Shown piece by piece: positions 32,878-40,945 of a stretch of DNA of 46,750 nucleotides. The notes below the pieces were generated by a model. The model was given only the letters and a program-made list of their open reading frames with translations. It ran no database searches and had not been told where the DNA came from. Location: the NCBI GenBank assembly GCA_031549885.1, contig JAVBPD010000027.1:1-46750 (forward strand), in the 5' to 3' direction. This DNA is from WQUF01 sp031549885. GTDB taxonomy: Bacteria; Bacillota; Clostridia; Clostridiales; Clostridiaceae. The number at the start of each line of letters is the position of its first letter. Position 1 is the stretch's first letter. A program made the position numbers and the translations under genes.

Positions 32878-33804
32878 ATGCCTAAGGTTTATTTAAGCCC
32901 ATCTACTCAACAAGATAATATAGGTTATGAAAATTATGGCAGTGAAGAATTTAGGATGAATGAAATAGCAGATGCCGTTGAAAGATATCTTTGTTGTAAA
33001 AAAGATCAAATCACAATATATAGAAATAGTCCCAACATGACTCTATCTCAAATTGTAGCAGATTCAAATGCGAAAAAGCCAGATATACATGTAGCAATAC
33101 ACTCAAATGCTTCAGGTGATAATAAACACACTGCAAGAGGTGCAATGGGATTTGCATATAAAAAAGGAACTAAAGGTGATGCACTTGCTAATGATGTTTA
33201 TGATGAGGTTGCAAAGGTAACTCCTACAAACGATTTTGGAGTTAATTATTCAACTTCGCTATATGAATTGAGCCATACGACAGCTCCTGCAACTTTAATT
33301 GAAGTTGGTTTTCACGACAACCCTCAAGATGCAAAGTTTATAATGGATAATATTGAAAAGATTGGTTCAGCTATTGCAAGAGGAATATTAAAGAATTTAA
33401 ATATTCGTTTTAGGTCTAATAATTATGATAATTTTTATGACCATAAAGGCTTTATTGATAATAAAAATGATAATAAAAATTTTAATAATCCTAAGTTTAA
33501 TCAAGATAAAAATGTAAAGTTTATCCAAAATCCATTTCAAGGTGCAAAGTGCATCAGGCTTATGATACTTTATGAAAACGAAGCAAATTTAAAATCTGCT
33601 GTTATTTTAAGCAATAGATATGCAGCTCCCATGATAAATATTAGATATGCAAGAAGATATCTTGACAAAGTTAACAGCTTTATCATTGTAGGCAGGGACA
33701 ATATAGGTATAAAAGATTCTTTTAGAATAGATGAAGGCAATAGTTTACGAAATTTAGAAAAGGTACTGAATTTTGTCAAAGAAAGAGCTTATGATTTTGA
33801 TTAA
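32878..33804 (+). CDS. N-acetylmuramoyl-L-alanine amidase family protein (Amidase_3) with C-terminal extra domain
   Basis: 308 residues. The catalytic part (1-175) has SPSTQQDNIGYENYGSEEF, KPDIHVAIHSNAS with a zinc-ligand His, and TLIEVGFHDN with the catalytic Glu. The DPGHGG start of standard family members is replaced by LSPSTQ. No signal peptide is present, so release would need mother-cell lysis or another route. An Asn/Lys/Asp-rich linker (about 180-218) leads to a C-terminal domain (about 220-308) that includes LKSAVILSNRYAAPMINIRY and VNSFIIVGRDNIG; this might bind the wall or cortex. With the sigma-K-type promoter, action in spore cortex or mother-cell lysis is a reasonable inference. 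Confidence 0.85.
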   Translation: MPKVYLSPSTQQDNIGYENYGSEEFRMNEIADAVERYLCCKKDQITIYRNSPNMTLSQIVADSNAKKPDIHVAIHSNASGDNKHTARGAMGFAYKKGTKGDALANDVYDEVAKVTPTNDFGVNYSTSLYELSHTTAPATLIEVGFHDNPQDAKFIMDNIEKIGSAIARGILKNLNIRFRSNNYDNFYDHKGFIDNKNDNKNFNNPKFNQDKNVKFIQNPFQGAKCIRLMILYENEANLKSAVILSNRYAAPMINIRYARRYLDKVNSFIIVGRDNIGIKDSFRIDEGNSLRNLEKVLNFVKERAYDFD

Positions 33805-33847
33805 TTTATTACAAAAATAAATATTGAAATAAATTATTATATAGGTA

Positions 33848-33874
33848 ACATGTTTATATAAATTTCATAGTATA
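33848..33874 (+). promoter_or_regulatory. Sigma-K-type mother-cell promoter of the Cys-rich micro-protein
   Basis: AC (33848-33849), exactly 16 bases, then CATAGTATA (33866-33874) match AC-N16-CATAnnnTA. The start codon lies 31 bases after the -10, behind a strong AGGAGG. Confidence 0.6.
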
Positions 33875-33904
33875 AAATGTAATAAATTATAGGAGGAATA
33901 AGAA

Positions 33905-34090
33905 ATGAGTCACAGAAGGCGTTGTTGTTGTGAAAGAGAGAGGTGCTGTGATCCTTGTTGCGATCCATGCTGCAATAATGGATCTGGTGGAGGGTTTGGC
34001 CTTGATGGATTATTCGGAGGATGCGGTGGAGGCGGCATAATATGGATAATCATATTATTATTCTTCTTTAAAGGAAGAGACTGCTGCTAA
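33905..34090 (+). CDS. Cys-rich, Gly-rich membrane micro-protein, probable spore-layer component
   Basis: 61 residues, no named family recognised. The N-terminus is Arg/Cys-rich (HRRRCCCERERCCDPCCDPC), then a glycine-rich part (GGCGGGG), a single hydrophobic segment (IIWIIILLFFF) and a DCC end. The protein has 14 Cys in all. Clustered Cys pairs could cross-link or bind metal. Hydrophobic Gly-rich ends recall YjcZ-type small sporulation proteins. AGGAGG lies at perfect distance from the ATG, a sigma-K-type promoter precedes it and a terminator follows directly, so this is a real stand-alone gene despite its size. A coat or outer spore-layer role is inferred. Confidence 0.75.
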   Translation: MSHRRRCCCERERCCDPCCDPCCNNGSGGGFGLDGLFGGCGGGGIIWIIILLFFFKGRDCC

Positions 34091-34098
34091 ATGAAAAT

Positions 34099-34128
34099 AG
34101 GACGAAACATAATGAAATGTTTCGTCCT
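34099..34128. terminator. Bidirectional terminator between the micro-protein and the PrcB-like gene
   Basis: AGGACGAAACAT (34099-34110) pairs perfectly with ATGTTTCGTCCT (34117-34128) around AATGAA. A T-run follows on the + side. It lies between two convergent genes. Confidence 0.85.
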
Positions 34129-34131
34129 AAA

Positions 34132-34683
34132 TCATTTTTTGTCAACAAAATCATAATTAATTTTTTTCACATTCTTAATATCGCTTTTGCATACTTCTAC
34201 TAAAATATGATTATAAGAAGCTGCAAAGGTATTAACAAAATTTTTTCTTTCGATGGTTATAAAAAGCTCATTGTTTTTTACAATTACATTTGTAACTTTG
34301 CGCTCTAAAAAGGTTCCAGAATCGCAGATTACAATGATAGAGTTGTTTTTAAAGAAGTTATTATTGTATTTAGTTATAACATATTTTGTAAAAGGATTTG
34401 ATGAATTTGTAGGCTGATAATTAATGTCGTTAGTATATTTAAGCAAATCATCCATAGTATTGCAAAGAGTCATCATTTTATTTGATTTTGGTTTATTAAT
34501 ATTTGTGTTAAAGATATTAAATGAAAATTTTAATTTTTTTGAAATCGCATCTTTAACAGAAATTGTAATTGGCTTAACTTCTTCTTTTAAAGGTGTGGTT
34601 GCATATGCATTCATATGTAATACGAGCATCATAGAGGATGCTGTAAGAATAAAAAAGTTAAGTATTGGGCGTTTTTTGATCAT
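34132..34683 (-). CDS. Small secreted protein, PrcB-like C-terminal domain possible
   Basis: 183 residues with a signal peptide (FFILTASSMMLVLHMNAYA). The mature part has a helical/extended first half and a C-terminal beta unit: NNFFKNNSIIVICDSGTFLE, then KVTNVIVKNNELFITIERK and NHILVEVCKSDIKNV. This order of strands resembles the PrcB C-terminal domain (protease-complex associated), but the match is by eye. No enzyme motif is visible. It has its own consensus-like promoter, divergent from the pot operon, and a shared terminator at its end. Function unknown. Confidence 0.65.
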   Translation of the reverse strand: MIKKRPILNFFILTASSMMLVLHMNAYATTPLKEEVKPITISVKDAISKKLKFSFNIFNTNINKPKSNKMMTLCNTMDDLLKYTNDINYQPTNSSNPFTKYVITKYNNNFFKNNSIIVICDSGTFLERKVTNVIVKNNELFITIERKNFVNTFAASYNHILVEVCKSDIKNVKKINYDFVDKK

Positions 34684-34716
34684 TATTCATCACCTAAAAT
34701 AATACTAATTTTAACT

Positions 34717-34745
34717 ATTTTAACATAAAAAATAAATACTATCAA
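34717..34745 (-). promoter_or_regulatory. Promoter of the small secreted protein gene
   Basis: On the - strand, TTGATA (34740-34745), 17 bases and TAAAAT (34717-34722), about 35 bases before the ATG. Confidence 0.55.
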
Positions 34746-34758
34746 TTTATATATTTAA

Positions 34759-34787
34759 TTGTTATTAGTACTTATATTAACTATAAT
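34759..34787 (+). promoter_or_regulatory. Sigma-A promoter of the polyamine transporter operon
   Basis: TTGTTA (34759-34764), 17 bases and a perfect TATAAT (34782-34787), pointing to potA about 255 bases downstream. Confidence 0.6.
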
Positions 34788-35041
34788 ACATAAAATATAG
34801 ACAGATAAATAAATGCATTAATAAAAATTCAATATTGCTTATAAATATTTATAGTAAAACTATTGAAATATATTATTGCTTATGATATTATTTTCTTCAG
34901 AAAATGAATTAAATACAGTTTAGTTTAAATGCAGACAAATAGGGGCTGCAAGCGTTTTATTGAATACAAATCTTCTTTGCCAAAATTTTAGGTGGGGAAG
35001 TTTTTATTTTTAGATTAAATTTATTAAGGAGTTGATAAAGT

Positions 35042-36130
35042 GTGACAATGGATGTATTAGTTCAGTTAAAAAAGCTTACAAAGAGCTTTGACGGTAAAAG
35101 GAGCTTTGCAGTAAATTCAATAGACTTAGATATTAATAAAGGTGAGTTTATTACTATTTTAGGCCCTAGTGGTTGTGGTAAGACCACTACATTAAGGCTT
35201 ATTGCAGGGTTTGAGATGGCAGATGGTGGTGAAATATATTTAGATAAAGACAATGTTACTAAAAAACCACCTCATGAAAGACCTGTAAATACAGTCTTTC
35301 AAAATTATGCTTTGTTTCCACATATGAACATTTATGACAATATAGCATTTGGCCTGAACATGAAAAAAGTCCCTAAAAACATCATTAAAGAAAAGGTAAT
35401 GGAAATGCTTAAAATGGTTCAATTAGAAGGTTATGAAAATCGAATGCCTGATAAATTAAGTGGAGGCCAAAAACAAAGAGTTGCCATTGCGAGGGCTATA
35501 GTAAATAATCCCAAGGTGTTATTATTAGACGAACCCTTATCGGCTCTTGACATGAAGCTACGTAAGCAGATGCAGATTGAATTAAAACATCTACAACGCA
35601 AATTAGGTATAACCTTTGTGTTTGTTACACATGATCAAGAAGAAGCTCTTACTATGTCAGATAGGATTGTAGTTATGAGTGAAGGAAATATTGAGCAAAT
35701 TGGAACTCCTGATGAGATATATGAAAGACCTAAAACAAAATTTGTTGCAGACTTTATTGGAGAAACTAATCTTCTTGAAGGTGAAGTCATTAAAGTCAAT
35801 GACAAAGAAACTTTGCTCAAGCTTAACAATGAAGGAGATAAAATAAGAGTTAATGATTCTGACCTTAAAATTGGAGAGAAAATATTTGTTGCAATAAGGC
35901 CTGAAAGGGTTAAAATAAAGAAAAATCCTGAAGAAGGGGATGTATATTTAAAAGCAAAGCTGAAAGAGAGAATATATACTGGGGCGTCGCTTAGAACAGT
36001 TGTAAATTTAAGCGATGGAAGTGAAATCACTGTTACAGAACCAGTAAATGATAATTTTGATTTTTCAGATGAAGCACAAAACGTCTTTGTTACATGGAGT
36101 TCTAAGAATTCCGTCATAATGAAAGGCTAG
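35042..36130 (+). CDS. potA: Spermidine/putrescine import ATP-binding protein
   Basis: 362 residues. ABC ATPase with Walker A GPSGCGKTTTLR, Q-loop in TVFQNYALFPHM, signature LSGGQKQRVAIARA, Walker B VLLLDEPLSALD and the switch His in FVTHDQEEAL. A C-terminal TOBE regulatory domain (about 235-362) contains VAIRPERVKIKK. It energises uptake of polyamines by the permeases encoded next. The start is the GTG 10 bases after AAGGAG; an ATG two codons later is possible. It is the first gene of a three-gene operon and the only importer ATPase gene in this window. Confidence 0.95.
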   Translation: MTMDVLVQLKKLTKSFDGKRSFAVNSIDLDINKGEFITILGPSGCGKTTTLRLIAGFEMADGGEIYLDKDNVTKKPPHERPVNTVFQNYALFPHMNIYDNIAFGLNMKKVPKNIIKEKVMEMLKMVQLEGYENRMPDKLSGGQKQRVAIARAIVNNPKVLLLDEPLSALDMKLRKQMQIELKHLQRKLGITFVFVTHDQEEALTMSDRIVVMSEGNIEQIGTPDEIYERPKTKFVADFIGETNLLEGEVIKVNDKETLLKLNNEGDKIRVNDSDLKIGEKIFVAIRPERVKIKKNPEEGDVYLKAKLKERIYTGASLRTVVNLSDGSEITVTEPVNDNFDFSDEAQNVFVTWSSKNSVIMKG

Positions 36131-36173
36131 TAAAATTAATTATTCTGTAATAGTGAGGGTCAGGTGAAGTTTA

Positions 36174-37034
36174 TTGAAAAAAATGATTAAAATTAACAAA
36201 GGAGCCCTTGGGCTCCTTTTACCTACTTGTCTTTGGCTTGTGATTTTTTTTGTAATACCAATACTTTTTATATTAATAGTTAGCTTTGCAACAAGAGGAG
36301 AGGTTGGAGAGGTAGTTTATACTTTCTCTTTTGAAAATTATAAGAGGCTCTTTGACTTTAGATATTTTGAAATATTTTATAAAAGCATATTTATTTCTTT
36401 AGCCACCACATTGTTATGCCTTTTTTTAGGCTATCCCTTTGCATCATTTGCTGCAAAAGCTTCAGGTAAATTTAGGCCACTTTTAATGCTTCTTATAATA
36501 TTGCCATTTTGGACTAATTCTTTGATCAGAACTTATGCATGGATAATACTACTTAGGTCTGAAGGGATTATTAACAGCTTTCTTTTAGCAGCGAGAATAA
36601 TTAAAGAGCCACTAAAGCTTTTGTATACAAATGCATCAGTTTTAGTTGGTATGGTATATATGATGTTTCCGTTTATGGTTCTTCCGCTTTACACTTCCAT
36701 TGAGAAGATGGAATATTCTCTTATTGAAGCGTCTCTTGACCTTGGAGCATCACCAATTAAGACTTTTTTAAAGATACAATTGCCACTGACGCTTCCAGGT
36801 ATAGTATCAGGATGTCTTTTAGTTTTTGTACCTACTTTAGGTTTCTTTTTCATACCAGATTTAATGGGTGGAAGCAAAATTGTGCTTATGAGCAATTTGA
36901 TTAAAAACCAATTTTTAACTGCTAGGGATTGGCCATTTGGTTCGGCTATTTCAGTTGTGCTTATGATAATCATGGTAATACTAATTGCTATAAACTTTAA
37001 ATTAGGTGGCAGTGAGAAAGGTTCAGTGATGTAG
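36174..37034 (+). CDS. potB: Spermidine/putrescine ABC transporter permease
   Basis: 286 residues with six predicted membrane helices. The cytoplasmic coupling loop is EASLDLGASPIKTFLKIQLP with the conserved Gly. The N-terminal LLLPTCLWLVIFFVIPILF and NSLIRTYAWIILLR are typical of PotB. The TTG start is supported by AGGTGA six bases upstream. It lies 43 bases after potA and ends 2 bases before the next start, so translation is coupled. Confidence 0.95.
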   Translation: MKKMIKINKGALGLLLPTCLWLVIFFVIPILFILIVSFATRGEVGEVVYTFSFENYKRLFDFRYFEIFYKSIFISLATTLLCLFLGYPFASFAAKASGKFRPLLMLLIILPFWTNSLIRTYAWIILLRSEGIINSFLLAARIIKEPLKLLYTNASVLVGMVYMMFPFMVLPLYTSIEKMEYSLIEASLDLGASPIKTFLKIQLPLTLPGIVSGCLLVFVPTLGFFFIPDLMGGSKIVLMSNLIKNQFLTARDWPFGSAISVVLMIIMVILIAINFKLGGSEKGSVM

Positions 37035-37036
37035 TT

Positions 37037-38893
37037 GTGATAGGAAGAAATAATAAATTATTTGATAAAATATTTGGAATTCTCATGTATGTATTTTTAT
37101 ATGCTCCTATCATTATTTTAATCATTTACTCTTTTAATGATTCTAAATTAAATGCTGTTTGGGAAGGGTTTACATTTAAATGGTATGGATCATTATTCCA
37201 AAATGCCGGCATAATGGAAGCTTTAAAAAATACTTTAATTGTTGCATTTGTGAGCACAGCTTTTTCTGTTGTACTTGGAACTTTAGTGTCAATTGGCATG
37301 TATAGATATAAATTTCTTGGAAAAGGCTTAGTTGATTCACTTTTATATATACCTGTTGTTATACCAGAAATTGTTATGGGTATTGCAATGCTCATATTTT
37401 TTTCTAATGTTGATAAAATACCTGGAATAAACATGGTATTCTCTAATGGTTTAATAGTTTTAATTATTGCTCACATCACATTTTCTGTAAGCTATGTGGT
37501 ATCAGTTGTACGGGCAAGGCTTGTAGGATTTGATAGGGCGCTTGAAGAGGCAGCTCAAGATTTAGGAGCTACTCCAATTCAAACTTTTTTTAAGATTACC
37601 CTTCCTATTATTATGCCAGGTATAGTTTCAGGTGGAATGCTTGCCTTTACATTATCTTTAGATGATGTTATCATAAGCTTCTTTGTTGCAAAACCAGGAA
37701 GCACCACATTGCCGCTTAAAATATTTTCCATGGTTAAATTTGGGGTTTCCCCTGAAATAAATGCTTTGTCAACCATTATGATGATAGCCACTATTATTTT
37801 AGTGTTATTATCTACAAAGCTTAAAGATGTTCATATTCATATAAATAAAACTCAAAAAATATTAATTGCCATGTTTTTAGTTGTGGTAACACTTGGGGCA
37901 TTTATATATTTCCCATCTATAAAAGCTGAGCCTAAAAAAACCTTAAATGTGTTTAACTGGTCTGAATATTTGCCTCAATCTGTAATTGATAAATTTGAAG
38001 AAAGATATAATATAAAAGTTAATTACAATACTTTTTCATCTAATGAAGAGATGCTTGCTAAGATTATAGCAGGAGGGAGCAATTATGATATTGCAGTTGC
38101 TTCTGATTTTATGGTAGAAATAATGGCTAAGCAAGGTTTACTAGATACTATTAATAAAGAAAGCTTGACAAATTTAAAAAATATTGGTCCAAATTTTATG
38201 GGACTTCCATTTGATCCTGAAAATAAATATAGCGTACCTTATATGTGGCTTGCAGGGATTATTGCTTATGATTCTTCAAAAGTATCTGCGCCTATAACAG
38301 GGTATAAAGATCTTTGGAATAAAGAATTTAAAGATTCTCTTGCAGTGCTTGATGACCCAAGGGTTATAATTGGTATGATAATGAAGAAAAATGGGTATCC
38401 ATTAAATGAAACTTCTGATGAGGCATTGGCTAAGGCTAAAGAAGATTTTACCTTGCTTCAAAAAAATATTAAAGCCTATGATTCTGATTCACCTAAAACT
38501 TTATTAATAAATGGGGAAGCTAAAGCTATTTTTGCTTGGGGTGCTGAAGGTTCCTTGGCTAAAAGAAATAATCCAAATGTTAAACTTGTTATTCCAGAGG
38601 AAGGGCTTTTCTTGCAACAGGATAACTTCGTAATACCTAAAGGAGCTAAAAATGTGGAGGAAGCTGAATTGTTTATGAATTTCATAATGGAACCAGAAAT
38701 AAGCGCTGAAATTTCTTATTATTTCCCTTATGGAAATCCTAATGTGGCTGCATATAATTTAATTGATTCATCTATTATGGATGACCCTGCTATTTATCCT
38801 CCTAAGGAAGATCTGCAAGAGGGAGAATATTTAAGGGATATTGGTGATAAAGTTAAAGCTATTGATGAAATATGGAATGATGTTAAAAAGTAA
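37037..38893 (+). CDS. potCD: Fused spermidine/putrescine permease and binding protein (PotC-PotD)
   Basis: 618 residues. Residues 1-258 are a PotC permease: six helices and the coupling loop EEAAQDLGATPIQTFFKITL. An additional helix (about 273-292, ILIAMFLVVVTLGAFIYF) then carries a complete PotD-type binding protein (about 298-618) outside the membrane, starting TLNVFNWSEYLPQSVIDKFE and including SNYDIAVASDFM and YSVPYMWLAGIIAYD. The binding domain thus has no lipobox and is tethered to the channel. Such fusions are known in some Firmicutes. The frame is continuous with no sign of error. The GTG start has no strong ribosome site, consistent with coupling to potB. Confidence 0.93.
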   Translation: MIGRNNKLFDKIFGILMYVFLYAPIIILIIYSFNDSKLNAVWEGFTFKWYGSLFQNAGIMEALKNTLIVAFVSTAFSVVLGTLVSIGMYRYKFLGKGLVDSLLYIPVVIPEIVMGIAMLIFFSNVDKIPGINMVFSNGLIVLIIAHITFSVSYVVSVVRARLVGFDRALEEAAQDLGATPIQTFFKITLPIIMPGIVSGGMLAFTLSLDDVIISFFVAKPGSTTLPLKIFSMVKFGVSPEINALSTIMMIATIILVLLSTKLKDVHIHINKTQKILIAMFLVVVTLGAFIYFPSIKAEPKKTLNVFNWSEYLPQSVIDKFEERYNIKVNYNTFSSNEEMLAKIIAGGSNYDIAVASDFMVEIMAKQGLLDTINKESLTNLKNIGPNFMGLPFDPENKYSVPYMWLAGIIAYDSSKVSAPITGYKDLWNKEFKDSLAVLDDPRVIIGMIMKKNGYPLNETSDEALAKAKEDFTLLQKNIKAYDSDSPKTLLINGEAKAIFAWGAEGSLAKRNNPNVKLVIPEEGLFLQQDNFVIPKGAKNVEEAELFMNFIMEPEISAEISYYFPYGNPNVAAYNLIDSSIMDDPAIYPPKEDLQEGEYLRDIGDKVKAIDEIWNDVKK

Positions 38894-38925
38894 AATAAAC
38901 GGGTCCTAATTGGGCCCGTTTATTT
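38893..38925. terminator. Bidirectional terminator between potCD and the DUF4097 gene
   Basis: Bases 38893-38906 (AAATAAACGGGTCC) pair with 38912-38925 over 14 bp with one G-U pair. It overlaps both stop codons of the convergent genes. Confidence 0.85.
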
Positions 38926-39898
38926 ATCTTATATGAATGCTTCCTGAAGATGTTGTAATAGACAATGTTCCATTTAAGCCATCTCCAACAGTTCCAGTTG
39001 CATTATTTTTTCTAGTTCCTTCATAGCTTAAAGGTTTGCTGCAATTTATATTCCCTGAAGATGTTTTAAGGTTTAATGTATAATTATCAGATTGTGACAT
39101 TGATAATTGTACAGAACCTGATGAGGTATTCATTTGAGAATCACCTAAAATTTTAAAGCTATTTATCTTAATGGAACCTGACGAAGTAAATATGTTCCCT
39201 TTGCCTATAAGAGAATTTACTTGCAAACTTCCAGATGTCAAATGAATATTAAATAATTGGCATGAGATATTTTCAATTCTCATGGATCCAGAACTTGATG
39301 AAAGCATTAGTTCATCACTAACTTCAATATTTCTAGCTCGTATAGATCCTGAAGTAGTCTCTATGCTTGAATTTAATGATTTAATATTATAAAAATTTAA
39401 GCTACCTGAACTTGCTTTGAATTTAGAAATATTTTTAACTGTGCAAGAATCAAAATTTATGCTACCTGATGAAGACACTAATGATAAACTTTCACTATTA
39501 ATTTTATCAATATTTATACTACCTGATTTACTTTCCATAGTAGTATTTCCCCATGTAGGTTCACCAGAGATTTTTATTGTGCCTGAAGATGTAATTAAAG
39601 TTATGGCATTTGAATATTTTTGTGGTATTTGGATTTCAACTCTAAGGTTTTTTCCAATTAACGAAAAATCAATTATCCTTGAATTTCTGCTTGGAAAATA
39701 TAAGTGCAATATACCATCTTTAAATGAGGAGGTATATTCTTTATCCACAAAAGGTTCACCATATTGACGGACAGTTATTTCATTGCTTTCAATTAATCTG
39801 ATAGATACATTTTCATAGGTTGCCTCAAGATAAAATTCTTTCATATCTTCAATTGAAAAATGCTCTTCTTTAATTAAAGGCAAATTAGTTCCAAACAT
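38924..39898 (-). CDS. DUF4097 beta-helix-type protein without membrane segment
   Basis: 324 residues. After a short N-terminal domain (FYLEATYENVSIRLIESNEI) the protein is a run of about ten diverged units with the core SSGSI or TSGSI (SSGTIKISG, SSGSINFDS, TTSGSIRARN and others), spaced 17-24 residues apart, which should stack into a right-handed beta-helix or solenoid. This is the DUF4097/GIN-type fold found in envelope-stress operons (e.g. the C-terminus of LiaX). No signal peptide or helix is visible, unlike its paralogue upstream, so it may stay inside or attach to the membrane via partners. It is the last gene of the PadR operon. Confidence 0.85.
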   Translation of the reverse strand: MFGTNLPLIKEEHFSIEDMKEFYLEATYENVSIRLIESNEITVRQYGEPFVDKEYTSSFKDGILHLYFPSRNSRIIDFSLIGKNLRVEIQIPQKYSNAITLITSSGTIKISGEPTWGNTTMESKSGSINIDKINSESLSLVSSSGSINFDSCTVKNISKFKASSGSLNFYNIKSLNSSIETTSGSIRARNIEVSDELMLSSSSGSMRIENISCQLFNIHLTSGSLQVNSLIGKGNIFTSSGSIKINSFKILGDSQMNTSSGSVQLSMSQSDNYTLNLKTSSGNINCSKPLSYEGTRKNNATGTVGDGLNGTLSITTSSGSIHIR

Positions 39899-39961
39899 GT
39901 TAAAACCCCCTTGTATAATGTTTCAAGATTATTATACATCATATTTATTAATATTACATTA

Positions 39962-40945
39962 TCAATTAATATTAATGCTACCTGATGTTGCAGATATTTC
40001 TAATGTTCCATTTAAACCATCTCCAATGGTTCCAGTTGCTTTATTTTTCTTATTATTTTCATAATTAATTGGGATGCTTGAGTTTATGGATCCAGAAGTT
40101 GTAGTAATCGTTAATTTGCAGTTTTGTGAAGGTGCCATGTGTAGGTTTGTGGAGCCTGATGTGGTATTTATATAACAGTCTCCTAATATTGAAAAATTAT
40201 TTATTGTAATTGAACCTGAAATGGACTTAATGTTTCCTGCCCCTGTAAGTTTATTTGATATAAAGCTTCCTGAGGTTGTTTTAATGTCATATTTTTTGCT
40301 ATTAATATTTTGGAATCTGATAGTTCCTGAAATAGCTGATAAATCTATATTATTTTTAACATTTAAACTTTCACCATTAATTGAGCCAGATGTGGACTTA
40401 AAAGTAACTGAGGAAGCACTTAGGGAGTCTATATTTATGCTTCCAGAAATGCTGTTTAAAATAACTTCTTTTAAATCATAATTTCCTTCAACTGATATGC
40501 TTCCAGAAGTTGAAATTAATGAAAGATCATCTTTATATTTTTGCGGAATCATTATTTCAAGTCTGGGAGATTTTCTAAATGAAAAGTTAAAAATGCTCAT
40601 AGATTTATTTTTGTTATGGGGTATATTAATTGTAAGGTTATCACTTTTTAACGCAGATTGAAATTCTTCATTGTACTTTGGGTCTCCATATTGGTAAACT
40701 ACTATATCGTTAGCATCTGAGGTCTTAATTGTTATGCTTTCATAGCTTGTTTTTATATTGAATTTTGATAAATTGTTTAATGAAAATTTTTGCTCTTTTA
40801 TTAATGTAGAGCCTTTGTATTTACTTAACATTATATTTGAAGCAAATGAGGATTTTGTTAATCCATATATAAAAATGCATAAAAGTAATACGACTATCAA
40901 AGTCCAACATATCATACCTATAAATGCAAAATTATATTTTTTCAT
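39962..40945 (-). CDS. DUF4097 beta-helix-type protein with N-terminal membrane anchor
   Basis: 327 residues, paralogous to the next gene downstream. An N-terminal helix (about 5-28, FIGMICWTLIVVLLLCIFIYG) anchors it. The outside part begins KFNIKTSYESITIKTSDAND and continues as about nine SGSI-type units (TSGSISVEG, ISGSINIDS, TSGSINGES and so on). The start is the ATG that overlaps the preceding stop (ATGA), with GGAGG upstream; a longer frame reaches back into the preceding gene and is rejected. It probably works with the HAAS-type membrane protein in an envelope-related role; the exact role is unknown. Confidence 0.85.
   Translation of the reverse strand: MKKYNFAFIGMICWTLIVVLLLCIFIYGLTKSSFASNIMLSKYKGSTLIKEQKFSLNNLSKFNIKTSYESITIKTSDANDIVVYQYGDPKYNEEFQSALKSDNLTINIPHNKNKSMSIFNFSFRKSPRLEIMIPQKYKDDLSLISTSGSISVEGNYDLKEVILNSISGSINIDSLSASSVTFKSTSGSINGESLNVKNNIDLSAISGTIRFQNINSKKYDIKTTSGSFISNKLTGAGNIKSISGSITINNFSILGDCYINTTSGSTNLHMAPSQNCKLTITTTSGSINSSIPINYENNKKNKATGTIGDGLNGTLEISATSGSININ

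Larger units (their letters stand above)
34684..35041. other. Divergent control region and long pot leader
   Basis: This gene-free stretch holds two back-to-back promoters (34717-34745 on - and 34759-34787 on +) with only 13 bases between their -35 boxes. It also holds about 250 bases of untranslated leader before potA. The leader contains two similar AT-rich blocks with TATTGCTTAT and a G-rich piece (TAGGGGCTGCAAGCG near 34940), and ends in AAGGAG. No known riboswitch class was recognised. Confidence 0.5.

Noticed and set aside
34900..35041. Known riboswitch (guanidine, purine or lysine class) in the potA leader
   Set aside because: I could not match conserved core bases of any class; only length and a G-rich patch argue for structure.
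35635..36117. 160-codon - strand frame within potA
   Set aside because: Shadow of the potA C-terminal domain; Ser/Leu-rich without any motif or ribosome site.
37037..38893. Frameshift or sequencing error joining potC and potD
   Set aside because: The frame is continuous through a proper membrane helix between complete domains, as in known natural fusions.
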